The translations under genes were made by a program, and so were the position numbers. From JAZKFP01 sp040386355 (GTDB lineage Bacteria > Pseudomonadota > Gammaproteobacteria > Pseudomonadales > UBA6940): DNA of 42,886 nt. Location of the stretch: positions 1 to 42,886 of the forward strand of contig JAZKFP010000018.1 in the NCBI GenBank assembly GCA_040386355.1, given 5' to 3'. The notes beneath the pieces are model-generated. The model searched no databases and was not told the DNA's origin. It saw only the letters and a list, made by a program, of their open reading frames with translations. How positions within the stretch are numbered: position 1 is the stretch's first letter; each line of letters opens with the position of its first letter. Shown here one piece after another: positions 25,509 to 33,988 of the stretch.

Positions 25509-26667
25509 TATAAAGCCTGTTAATTTAACATTAAAAAATAAAAAATTTATTTTTTTGGTGGGGTGGCTTTTAAGTGGATTATTGCATGCAGCGGTTTTGC
25601 CTGAGCAACGAATGGATGTGTTGTATCACAGTTATGACGGCGGCGGGATGGAGATTAATGGGCCTGCCGTTTTAGTTCGTAAAAATCTTAAAGAAAAATA
25701 TACGATTTCTGGACATCATTATATCGATAAAGTGAACGGTGCATCGGTTGATGTAATGTCGTATGCCAGTCCCTACGTTGAAGAGCGTCAAGAAAGCAGT
25801 GTGAATCTGGGTTTTCTAAAAGATAAATCTTTATTTTCTGTAGGTTATTTAACGAGCGCCGAATCTGATTACGATGCTAATTCAGTTTTTTTTGATGTGA
25901 GCCAAGATTTTTTTGGTGATTTAAGTACAATCAGTTTAGGTTTTTCCAGAGGGTGGGATGAAGTTGGAAATTCTTCAGATGAAAATTTTTCTAAAGAAGT
26001 AGGGCGAAGAAATTATCGAATTGGTTTTAGCCAAATACTTACACCAAAAACTATTTTAAATTTAGGTTTTGAAAATGTGAATGATGAAGGATTTTTAAAT
26101 AATCCTTATCGGCAAGTTCGATATTTTTCCAATACTAATTTTTATGAATACCAACCTGAAATTTATCCAGAAACGCGAACTAGTCAAGCGTATCGGTTGG
26201 GCGTAATACACTATTTAAATTATGGAGCTTCTCTGCAAGGTTCGTATCGACTTTTTAACGATACATGGGGTATTAAAGCACATACCTATGAAATGCAATA
26301 TCAACAAAGAGTAGGTTGGTGGACATACAGTGGTAAATTACGGTTTTATCAACAAAATAATGCTAATTTTTTTAGCGATTTATTTCCTTATGAAGATTTT
26401 AGTGATTATTTAGCTCGTGATAAAGAATTAAGTACTTTTCAAAGTCAGGTTGTTGGAGTAGGTGTAAGTTATCGATTTAAAGACTTTAAACCACGTGGAA
26501 GTGATCATATGTCCATTAACTTTTTTATTGACCATTTACAATTTGATTATGATGATTTTCGTGATGCTACCGTAACCGAAGATGGCTCACGCATTGATGC
26601 TGAAGACCAACCCTACTATCAATTTTCTGCAAACGTTGCTCGATTTTTTATTAGCTTATGGTACTAA
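25417..26667 (+). CDS. DUF3570 outer-membrane beta-barrel protein, start disturbed by repeat
   Basis: A barrel protein of about 390-415 residues. The hydrophobic signal (FIFLVGWLLSGLLHAA) is followed by family stretches LYHSYDGGGMEINGPAVLVR and VDVMSYASPYVEERQ, then many amphipathic strands, ending in ARFFISLWY, a good barrel-insertion tail. DUF3570 has no known function. The frame is open back to ATG 25318 inside the DUF4266 gene. I give GTG 25417, the first non-ATG candidate, but it lies in repeat family 2. No ATG occurs between the repeat and the signal peptide. ATT 25501 just at the repeat edge would give a normal signal. The ApbE gene overlaps the end by 10 bp. Confidence 0.8.
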   Translation: MLLAYSPAHILLSRRGLLTQAPTRKVFYIRHIKPVNLTLKNKKFIFLVGWLLSGLLHAAVLPEQRMDVLYHSYDGGGMEINGPAVLVRKNLKEKYTISGHHYIDKVNGASVDVMSYASPYVEERQESSVNLGFLKDKSLFSVGYLTSAESDYDANSVFFDVSQDFFGDLSTISLGFSRGWDEVGNSSDENFSKEVGRRNYRIGFSQILTPKTILNLGFENVNDEGFLNNPYRQVRYFSNTNFYEYQPEIYPETRTSQAYRLGVIHYLNYGASLQGSYRLFNDTWGIKAHTYEMQYQQRVGWWTYSGKLRFYQQNNANFFSDLFPYEDFSDYLARDKELSTFQSQVVGVGVSYRFKDFKPRGSDHMSINFFIDHLQFDYDDFRDATVTEDGSRIDAEDQPYYQFSANVARFFISLWY

Positions 26668-27695
26668 CTATTAGATGTTTACCATTAAGATTAAAAATAA
26701 AACAGCATCTTGTTCTGTTCCTATTTGTATTAAATTTTTTCTTCATAGGAAGCGTTCACGCACAATGGTATTCTGAAACAAGACCTATTATGGGAACAGA
26801 AATATCGGTCTCGATATTTAAAGAAAGCACTTCTGTAAACCAAAATCAGATTGAAAAAAAATTAAAGAAAGCTGCAAATATAGTATTTGAAGAAATAAAT
26901 CGACTCAATGAGTCTTTAAGCCCATATATAAAAAGTAGCGATCTGACAAAAATCAATGAGTTTGCCACTCAAAGCCCTATTAAAATCAATAATGAAATAA
27001 AATTTATTATTGAAAAATCACTTAATTATTCGGAAATATCTCAAGGTGCTTTTGATATAACCTATGCCAGCGTTGGTTATTTGTATCATTATCGAGAAAA
27101 AGTTCATCCATCCCAAAATCAAATAGATTCACATTTGTCAGGCATCAATTTTCAAAATATTCAATTGAAAAATAATACTATTTATTTTGAAAATAAAAAT
27201 ACCAAAATTGACTTAGGCGGAATTGCCAAAGGCTATGCAGTTGATCAAGGAATTAAATTATTAAAAAAACAAAATATTAAGATTGCACATGTCATGGCAG
27301 GTGGTGATAGTTATTATTTAGGATCTCATATTGATAGACCTTGGATAGTAGGAATTAAACATCCACGAGATGCATATAAAATAGCGTTAAAAATACCAGT
27401 TGAAGATATTGCAGTTTCAACCTCAGGGGATTATGAACGATACTTTGTAAAAGACGGTAAAAGATATCACCATATTATTCAGCCAAAAACAGGAAAGCCC
27501 AGTACGTCAGGAGTCGTGAGCGTCACTGTATTAGGTCCATCTTCCATTGATGCAGATGCTTTGTCCACTACGCTTTTTGTACTTGGAGTAAAAGAAGGTC
27601 TAAATCTGATTAAAACCCTACCAAATTATGACGCAATTTTTATTGATGATAACGGGAAGATTCACTACAGCACTGGATTAATTTCTCCAGAATGA
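26658..27695 (+). CDS. apbE: FAD:protein FMN transferase (ApbE family)
   Basis: ApbE attaches FMN from FAD to a Ser/Thr of exported target proteins, using Mg2+, in the periplasm. The 345 residues show a signal peptide (HLVLFLFVLNFFFIGSVHA), RPIMGTEISV, the FAD-binding DLGGIAKGYAVD (185-196), MAGGDSYYLG (213-222), VSTSGDYERYF (253-263), YHHIIQPKTGKP and the metal-binding DADALST (298-304). All are intact, so it should be active. The gene overlaps DUF3570 by 10 bp. I found no clear D(S/T)GA(S/T)-type flavinylation target in the neighbours, so its substrate here is unknown. It could be a protein elsewhere or an unusual acceptor in this locus. Confidence 0.94.
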   Translation: MVLTIRCLPLRLKIKQHLVLFLFVLNFFFIGSVHAQWYSETRPIMGTEISVSIFKESTSVNQNQIEKKLKKAANIVFEEINRLNESLSPYIKSSDLTKINEFATQSPIKINNEIKFIIEKSLNYSEISQGAFDITYASVGYLYHYREKVHPSQNQIDSHLSGINFQNIQLKNNTIYFENKNTKIDLGGIAKGYAVDQGIKLLKKQNIKIAHVMAGGDSYYLGSHIDRPWIVGIKHPRDAYKIALKIPVEDIAVSTSGDYERYFVKDGKRYHHIIQPKTGKPSTSGVVSVTVLGPSSIDADALSTTLFVLGVKEGLNLIKTLPNYDAIFIDDNGKIHYSTGLISPE

Positions 27696-27717
27696 TGTTA
27701 GTGATAAGGGAATAACT

Positions 27718-28293
27718 ATGACTATTACTAAAAAACAACTTGTAAGTACTTTTAATATTTATCTAATGCTATGTTTTGGATTGTTTTCATTTTCTATACA
27801 AGCATCCGAACCAAATTCAGTTTCATCAAAACCTGCCTCAGAAAATGTATGGAATCAATTAGAAGATAACAAAAAATCATTAATCGATTTAAACCGGCAA
27901 TTACTTAATATTGAACAAGAATTGTTATTTCCTGCAAGCACACAAATAAAGGTTTTTGTTTCCCTCAATACAGGAGAATTTTTTACTTTAGATAGCGTTG
28001 AAATTGAATTAGACAAAAAACTTGTTTCATCACACCTTTATACTGTTCGTGAGCGAAATGCATTAATAGAAGGTGCGGCTCATGACATATTTATTGGAAA
28101 TGTAAAGTCAGGTAACCATCGTGTGATAGCTACGATCATTGGTTTGGATGAAAATAAAAGAAATGTAAAAAGAGCAGTGGCAATTGATTTTACTAAAGAA
28201 TCTAAGCCGATCATAATAAATCTTAATATCAAAGATAACCAACAATCAAAAAATACTGATTTTTTACTTGAAAAAATAGATCCATTATTATGA
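27718..28293 (+). CDS. Secreted protein of unknown function
   Basis: The 191 residues begin with a signal peptide (FNIYLMLCFGLFSFSIQA, cleaved near ASE). A short helical segment follows (DNKKSLIDLNRQLLNIEQELLF), then a region of likely beta strands: IKVFVSLNTGEFFTLDSVEIELDKKL, SGNHRVIATIIGLDE and VAIDFTKESKPIIINL. This looks like a beta-sandwich such as an Ig-like or carboxypeptidase-regulatory fold, but I do not recognise the family. AAGGGA at 27706-27711 supports ATG 27718. Its stop overlaps the start of the next gene by four bases (ATGA), so the two products are probably made together and may form a complex in the periplasm. Confidence 0.72.
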   Translation: MTITKKQLVSTFNIYLMLCFGLFSFSIQASEPNSVSSKPASENVWNQLEDNKKSLIDLNRQLLNIEQELLFPASTQIKVFVSLNTGEFFTLDSVEIELDKKLVSSHLYTVRERNALIEGAAHDIFIGNVKSGNHRVIATIIGLDENKRNVKRAVAIDFTKESKPIIINLNIKDNQQSKNTDFLLEKIDPLL

Positions 28294-30140
28294 AATTTTT
28301 TTATAAATTTAAAAAAATACAGAAATCTAAAATGGGTTTATTAAAATTTTTTATATCTTTTATATGTTGTTTTTCAACTTCCAATATTTACGCGCTTCAA
28401 AAACAATTAACTAATAAAGATGAATTTATCTATTCACCTCTGTATGCAGATCTTATAGTAAAAAATGCTATCTATTATGCCGATAATGAAGTGCCATTGC
28501 ATGCAGTGTCATTGTCACTTTCAACTTTAAATCGTATGCCAAAAATATACTATCAACGCTCATTAATGGTTGTTATTGACCAGTTATTAAAAATGAAAAT
28601 GTATAATACTGCATATTATTATTTTGAAAAGCTGCACAAAGAGAAACAAAGTTTAATTACTGAAGAATTACGACTTTTTTTCGCAAAGTATGCATATTTT
28701 CAAAATGATTTTAAGCGTGCTAAATCTTTTCTTACAGCTATCGATTTTAAAAAACTTGCACAGAATGATCAAAATTTTGGATATTATTTATTAATTCAAA
28801 CCAATCTTAGCTTGAACGAAATTGCTGATGCTTCTGAGACTTTTGATAAGACAAATGATAAAAGTAATTACTATGCACTTTCTCTGTTTAATCTTTCACT
28901 AAAAAATTTTCAAGATTCATCTGAAAATTTTTCAAATCACTATGCTGAGAAATTATTTTCAATCAATGATACAAAAGATTTGAGAGTAGGCTATTTGCAA
29001 GAACGGTTATTAATTGCACAATCAATTCTTTACTTAGATAAAGCTATACCTTTTGCAAAAGAAAAAATGTGGAATATCCGTCAAGAGAGTCAAGTTTCTG
29101 AAATTGGTAAACTTCAACTCGCTCGAATATTGATTAAAGATAAAGATTATGCAAATGCTCAAAGCCTTCTAAAGGCAATATCACAAAAACCTAATAATAT
29201 TTTAATCTACTATCAATCCCAACTGTTGTTGGCTCAGGTTAATGAAAAATTAATTTTTAACCCTCATGCCGTGATTATATTAGATCATTTAAAGAAAAAA
29301 CTAAGTCTAGATATAAAAAATTTAGCATCTTTTGACGGTCAAAAACTAATATCAGAAATAAAAAATCCATGTGAAATTGAATCAAATATTAAACAGATAA
29401 CTTCTAAAATGACAGGTTATCAACAAGATAAAATTGAAAATATAATAAAAATTAATTGTGAACTTTCAAGAATGGTTTTGTTTGATCAGAATGTTAGAAA
29501 TAGATTTGAGTTGATAGAAGTTGCAGCAATTGAAAGAAAAGTTATGAAAGATCGATTTCTAAGTGATTTTTCGTTAGATTCGTACAATGCAAAGTTTAAA
29601 AATATTGACAATAATGCAAGATTTTTAATTTTAAATGGTAAGGACTTTGACATAGTTGATGTTTTATCAGGTAGTGATCTTAAAAATTTAGAAAAAATCA
29701 ATCGTAATAAAAATGTACTGAAGCATTTAACTCAAAATAAAAAACTTACTCTTGAAAAATCTACAATGAATTACGAAAAATTAGAATTAGCATCTGGAAA
29801 TATTCTCTGGAACGCATATCAAAATTATCCTTCCAAAAAATGGTTATTTCGAAAAAATATAAACCAGATGCAAATTGATTTAAAGAAAACTAATCAGTTA
29901 ATGAAACAGATCAAAATATTTTCTCTAGATGCAAATCAACTATTGCAGGCAAATTCATTGATGGGAATTAATAGTCAGATTGCACATTTTAATGATATAG
30001 GCAATCAAACATTAAAAATTAATAATTATTTGAAGCATGAATTACAGCGAATAATTCAAAATGAAATTTTAACGTTGAAAAAAATTCAAGCTTTAGCTGA
30101 CTATGAAATGACAAGAATTATTGATTTAGAGTCTCAATAA
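28290..30140 (+). CDS. Exported helical-repeat (TPR-like) protein
   Basis: The 616 residues start with a signal-like segment (LLKFFISFICCFSTSNIYA) after a basic n-region. The first half consists of paired helices with TPR-like spacing: YADNEVPLHAVSLSLSTLNR, KMYNTAYYYFEKLHKEKQS, YFQNDFKRAKSFLTAIDF and DYANAQSLLKAIS. The second half is charged, with long helices (about 430-610) that may form a coiled coil. It is probably a periplasmic scaffold. It is translationally coupled to the previous gene by an ATGA overlap, and repeat copy B separates it from the next TPR gene. It is more AT-rich than the flanking housekeeping genes. Exact family unknown. Confidence 0.75.
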   Translation: MKFFYKFKKIQKSKMGLLKFFISFICCFSTSNIYALQKQLTNKDEFIYSPLYADLIVKNAIYYADNEVPLHAVSLSLSTLNRMPKIYYQRSLMVVIDQLLKMKMYNTAYYYFEKLHKEKQSLITEELRLFFAKYAYFQNDFKRAKSFLTAIDFKKLAQNDQNFGYYLLIQTNLSLNEIADASETFDKTNDKSNYYALSLFNLSLKNFQDSSENFSNHYAEKLFSINDTKDLRVGYLQERLLIAQSILYLDKAIPFAKEKMWNIRQESQVSEIGKLQLARILIKDKDYANAQSLLKAISQKPNNILIYYQSQLLLAQVNEKLIFNPHAVIILDHLKKKLSLDIKNLASFDGQKLISEIKNPCEIESNIKQITSKMTGYQQDKIENIIKINCELSRMVLFDQNVRNRFELIEVAAIERKVMKDRFLSDFSLDSYNAKFKNIDNNARFLILNGKDFDIVDVLSGSDLKNLEKINRNKNVLKHLTQNKKLTLEKSTMNYEKLELASGNILWNAYQNYPSKKWLFRKNINQMQIDLKKTNQLMKQIKIFSLDANQLLQANSLMGINSQIAHFNDIGNQTLKINNYLKHELQRIIQNEILTLKKIQALADYEMTRIIDLESQ

Positions 30141-30162
30141 ATAATGATAAATACAAATGAAT

Positions 30163-30361
30163 ATATATGCCCATAGCGAATGAAAATTAGGTGTTCATCA
30201 TGATCTTTTTTTCCACTTGCTGTGTTGCTTGCTCGAACGCGTCACAGCGTTTTTGCTGCGTAAAGCTTTGGCTACGCCGTGTCAAAGCGCCGTGTAATCG
30301 AAAAAAAATATTCATGCTTCAGCGCTATGCTTTACCTAATTTCAATTCGCTACGGTTATAT
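30163..30361 (+). repeat. Dispersed repeat family 1, copy B
   Basis: About 199 bp, inverted relative to copies A and C. The left tip TATATGCCCATAGCGAATGA and the right tip TTTCAATTCGCTACGGTTATA are inverted repeats of each other. The core has GCTCGAACGCGTCACAGCG and GCTGCGTAAAGCTTTGGCTA, shared with copy C on the opposite strand. The right tip is followed by ATT at 30362, exactly where other copies have ATG. The TPR lipoprotein frame reads through the whole element. Confidence 0.85.
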
Positions 30362-33115
30362 ATTAAAATTTGTTTTAATCTTACTTTAATTGCCTGTATT
30401 TTAAACACGGGTTGTAATGTGCTGCCTGCTTCAGATTCTTCTAGAAAATTATCAGATTTGAAAAATAACCCTAAAGAAAACTTTGATTCTTCCATTTCTA
30501 AGAATGATAACACTCAAGTTGAATACGAAAAAATTTTAGCAACTCATTCTAAAAGTTTAGATATTTTATATTACGAAGAATCGTTAAAACGTGCGGCTCA
30601 ATTGGCGTTAGTGGATTATGAAGAAGCTTTATTGAATTCTGAATATAATACTGTTAATACAAAGTCAATTAAAATGTTTGAATCATGGTTAGCCTCTAAT
30701 GCAATGCATAACGATGCCGCAGCTGTCACCTATCTTTTGGCAAAAAATTATTCTTTAGATGGTGAGATTGAAAAATCTGAAGTTGTTTTAAGAAGATTAA
30801 TTAATAATTATCCTAATGCTCCTATGGTGGGTGAAAGTCATTTTCGCTTAGCAGAATCTGCTTATATCCGTAGAGAATATGATCAAGCAGCTTTTTATTA
30901 TCAAAAGGCAATTAAACTTGATAATAGTAGTGCCATAACGCGCTGGTCTTTCTACATGTTGGGTTGGACTGAATATAAGCGTGGTTTAATTGATCAATCG
31001 ATTACCGCATTTGCAAAATATGTTGAATTACAATTACAAGATCAGACGGTGCATGAGCTTTCTAAATCCGATCAAGAAACGGTAAATGATGTAATTAGAG
31101 CGTTAGCTTTACAAATTGCTAATTCTTCACGCTCAGACATATTAATAAACTATTACCAATCTAATTCTTCTAAGCATGCATACCATGTTTTTGCTAGTAT
31201 TTCTGATTATTTAGAATCTGTAGACCGTTGGTATGAAGGTATAACAGTTCTTCGAAGTTATTTTATAGCGTTCCCAGAGGAAAAAAATGCAATATTAGCA
31301 CGCAGAGAGGTCATCGATCTTTTCGAAAAAAATGGACAAATACAAGTTGCAAATAAAGAAAAGAAAGATTTTATTGATGTGTTTTCTAACATAAGTCAAG
31401 CTCCACAAGTTAATAAAAGTTTAATTGAAATTATAAGAAGTCAGTATCTTTTAGATTTAGCAGGCTTCAATGAAACTATTATTAGCAAGGAAGTTAATAA
31501 TTTTTCTGATTCAATCTATTACTATAAAATATTTGTAAATGATTATCCTAAACATCAGCATTATCATTCAGCTTTATACAATCTTTCATTATTATATTTT
31601 AAATTAAATAAATTTGATGATGCATTGTCTGGGTTTGAATTTTTGAGAGAAAAAAAGAACTTTATTAAGCAAGAGGATTGCGCCATTCTTAGCATTCAAG
31701 CGCGTCGATCAAAATATGAGGCTATGAAAAATGCTAGTAATGATTCTGAAACCATTCTTGTTAATTTCAGAAATAAATTATTGAATGATTATAGTTTTTA
31801 TATCTACCACTTTGCTACAGGTAATAATATTCAAGAAGTGATTAACGCTGCCACAATGCTTGCTATTAATCATCACGAACAAGACTATCTTTTAAATCTT
31901 ATTCAAAAAATAGATACTTTAAAATTAAGCTCTGAATCAAAAATCGCTATTCATGAGCAAGCAGCAGATTATTTCTACAAACAAAGTATTTGGAGTAGAT
32001 CAATTGAGCTCTATGAAAATCTAATTGAACGGTATAGTTCATTTAAGGGTGTGAATCGTTGGATCTCTCAAGCTGCTAATGCACATTTTGAATTGGCTAT
32101 GGAGTTAAAAAATAATAAACAATGGGATAATTCACTGAAACATCTTACTATTATTTCTCAAAAATATCCATCTTTTATACTCTCTTCAACCGTATTATAC
32201 CAAACAGCACTGATTTATCGTGAGACGCTAATGTACGCTCAATCCAATCATTATTTACATAAAATAAAAGATCAATCTGTTCCTGGGGTAAGCAAAGCGG
32301 ATCTGTATTTATTGCTAGCCGACAACGCAGTGAAGGTAGGTGATAATGATGCTTCTGCAAACTTATATAAGCAATACAGTACACAAGTTGATTCACAAGA
32401 AAACAAAATCGCAGCATTACAAAAATCTGCTGAGCTTTATAAGTCGTCTAACAACCAGCAAGAAACGATTGGTGTTTTAGAAGAATTATTAGTGCTTAAA
32501 AAGTCTGATATGCAAGAATCCATTACTTTACACAATGAGCTTATCAATTTTTATATCAAGCAGAAGCAAATTAATAAAATTAATTTTCATAGTAAATTCA
32601 TTGTCGATTTATCTCTAAGTTTACAGCAGCCCACTACAATCGAAATAAATACGATTCGTGCTAAATATGTATTAAAAAAAGCTAAAAATAATTTTGAAAA
32701 ATTTAATGCATTGAAAATTACTGCACCTATTGAACAAAGCTTTAACGCAAAGTATTTAATAATTACAAACACGATAGATCTGTTGGATCATGTCAAGGCT
32801 CTTAATGTTTCCCGATATCAATACGAATCAGAATTTTTATTAGGCGATTTATTTTATCGTTTTGCACAAGATCTTTTGCATTCTGAAGTTCCGCCTAATC
32901 TTACTGAAGATGAAGCGTTAGAGTATCAAGCATTACTTGAAGAACAAGCTTATCCATTTGAAGAAAAAGCAATTGAACTATTTAAACTTAATTTTTCTCA
33001 ATTAAAAAATAGAGATGAAGATAAATGGATTATTTTAAATCGTCAACGTTTGGAAACGTTGTTACCAGCATTATTTTTGAAATCTGAAAAAATACTGCCT
33101 AAATACGTAGATTGA
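30314..33115 (+). CDS. Large TPR lipoprotein
   Basis: A long tetratricopeptide-repeat lipoprotein. The signal region KICFNLTLIACILNTGC gives a clear lipobox (LNTGC). TPR units are visible in VVLRRLINNYPNAPMVGESHF, AESAYIRREYDQAAFYYQKA, YMLGWTEYKRGLIDQSITAF and ALYNLSLLYFKLNKFDDALSG, continuing to near the C-terminus. The start is uncertain. The ATG at 30314 lies inside repeat copy B and gives 933 residues with a 33-residue pre-lipobox region. ATT at 30362, at the repeat edge, would give 917 residues with a standard 17-residue signal. Like other TPR lipoproteins (for example those of gliding and Tol-like systems), it probably tethers a periplasmic assembly to the outer membrane. Confidence 0.85.
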   Translation: MLQRYALPNFNSLRLYIKICFNLTLIACILNTGCNVLPASDSSRKLSDLKNNPKENFDSSISKNDNTQVEYEKILATHSKSLDILYYEESLKRAAQLALVDYEEALLNSEYNTVNTKSIKMFESWLASNAMHNDAAAVTYLLAKNYSLDGEIEKSEVVLRRLINNYPNAPMVGESHFRLAESAYIRREYDQAAFYYQKAIKLDNSSAITRWSFYMLGWTEYKRGLIDQSITAFAKYVELQLQDQTVHELSKSDQETVNDVIRALALQIANSSRSDILINYYQSNSSKHAYHVFASISDYLESVDRWYEGITVLRSYFIAFPEEKNAILARREVIDLFEKNGQIQVANKEKKDFIDVFSNISQAPQVNKSLIEIIRSQYLLDLAGFNETIISKEVNNFSDSIYYYKIFVNDYPKHQHYHSALYNLSLLYFKLNKFDDALSGFEFLREKKNFIKQEDCAILSIQARRSKYEAMKNASNDSETILVNFRNKLLNDYSFYIYHFATGNNIQEVINAATMLAINHHEQDYLLNLIQKIDTLKLSSESKIAIHEQAADYFYKQSIWSRSIELYENLIERYSSFKGVNRWISQAANAHFELAMELKNNKQWDNSLKHLTIISQKYPSFILSSTVLYQTALIYRETLMYAQSNHYLHKIKDQSVPGVSKADLYLLLADNAVKVGDNDASANLYKQYSTQVDSQENKIAALQKSAELYKSSNNQQETIGVLEELLVLKKSDMQESITLHNELINFYIKQKQINKINFHSKFIVDLSLSLQQPTTIEINTIRAKYVLKKAKNNFEKFNALKITAPIEQSFNAKYLIITNTIDLLDHVKALNVSRYQYESEFLLGDLFYRFAQDLLHSEVPPNLTEDEALEYQALLEEQAYPFEEKAIELFKLNFSQLKNRDEDKWIILNRQRLETLLPALFLKSEKILPKYVD

Positions 33116-33122
33116 GATTGAG

Positions 33123-33683
33123 ATGATTAATTGTAGATTAACCCTTGTAACTTGTTTTTGCATTGTGATGAGTTCTTGCGCTTATGCGCCTAAGGGTATC
33201 TCGTTAAAGGGTAATGCAACTGCTAAATTAACTTTGATGGAACAAGCGATTGAATTATTGGATCAGGGCAAACTTGAAGAATCTCAAGTAATTTTTGAAG
33301 ATCTGGCAAATAAAAAATCAACCAAGTTTGCTGCTTTAATGAATTTAGGAATTATTGCAACACAACAAAAAAACTTTATATCTGCTGAGAATTATTTTAC
33401 CCAAGCGTATAAAATTAAACCTAACTCGGCAGTGGTTTTAAATAACCTTGGTATAGTGAATCGACACTTGAAGCACCACCAAAAATCAGAAGATTTTTAT
33501 CTTCAAGCGATTCAACAGGATGCATCTAACGCAGATTACTGGTTTAACCTTGGTATTTTATACGAGCTCTATCTTGGTAATAATTTAAAGGCATTAGAAT
33601 CTTATAATAAATATCAAAGTTTTTTGTCAAAGCCTGATCCAAAAGTAAATGGCTGGGTTAAGCGATTAGAGAATGAATTATAA
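33123..33683 (+). CDS. Small TPR lipoprotein
   Basis: The 186 residues have a lipoprotein signal ending VMSSC (Cys19). Three to four TPRs follow: AIELLDQGKLEESQVIFEDL, ALMNLGIIATQQKNFISAEN, AVVLNNLGIVNRHLKHHQKS and YWFNLGILYELYLGNNLKAL. It is much like PilF/Tol-associated or GltE-type TPR lipoproteins, which serve as outer-membrane docking points. The gene begins 7 bp after the large TPR lipoprotein gene, so the two are co-translated or closely linked and probably act in one scaffold. It is one of three helical-repeat proteins in a row, a strong sign of a multi-protein envelope complex. There is no catalytic motif. Confidence 0.88.
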   Translation: MINCRLTLVTCFCIVMSSCAYAPKGISLKGNATAKLTLMEQAIELLDQGKLEESQVIFEDLANKKSTKFAALMNLGIIATQQKNFISAENYFTQAYKIKPNSAVVLNNLGIVNRHLKHHQKSEDFYLQAIQQDASNADYWFNLGILYELYLGNNLKALESYNKYQSFLSKPDPKVNGWVKRLENEL

Positions 33684-33712
33684 TAAGACTGCTAAAAATA
33701 GTGAGATTAACT

Positions 33713-33988
33713 ATGCGTATTTTAATTGGATTTGTTTTATCAGCCACATCTTTATCTTGGTCCTATGCAGAAATAGAGCCATCTAAAGAAATTAATATTG
33801 AAACCAAAGTTTCAGGTCAAGCTGAACAACCCAGTGTGTTATTTATTACACCTTGGAAAAATATTGAGTCTTTTACTCCTCAAGCATACGACGCTTCATT
33901 ATTGAAAGAAATTGAAAATGAGTACTTACGCATTCTGGATATTGAGGATTTCAATGCAATTCATCCAGGAAAGAAATCAATTGAATAA
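33713..33988 (+). CDS. Small exported protein of unknown function
   Basis: From ATG 33713, with GTGAG eight bases upstream, the protein has 91 residues. The N-terminal signal MRILIGFVLSATSLSWSYA is followed by a short mature part, AEIEPSKEINIETKVSGQAE, then PSVLFITPWKNIESFTPQ and an acidic helix near the end. The motif VLFITPWKN recalls segments of AglT/TonB-associated small periplasmic proteins, but I cannot assign a family. It ends the plus-strand series, and its last 28 bases overlap the 3' end of the convergent TonB-like gene, so antisense effects between the two messages are possible. Confidence 0.7.
   Translation: MRILIGFVLSATSLSWSYAEIEPSKEINIETKVSGQAEQPSVLFITPWKNIESFTPQAYDASLLKEIENEYLRILDIEDFNAIHPGKKSIE

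Noticed and set aside
30191..30313. Longer N-terminus of the TPR lipoprotein
   Set aside because: This part is repeat DNA translated in frame; the lipoprotein signal begins much later.
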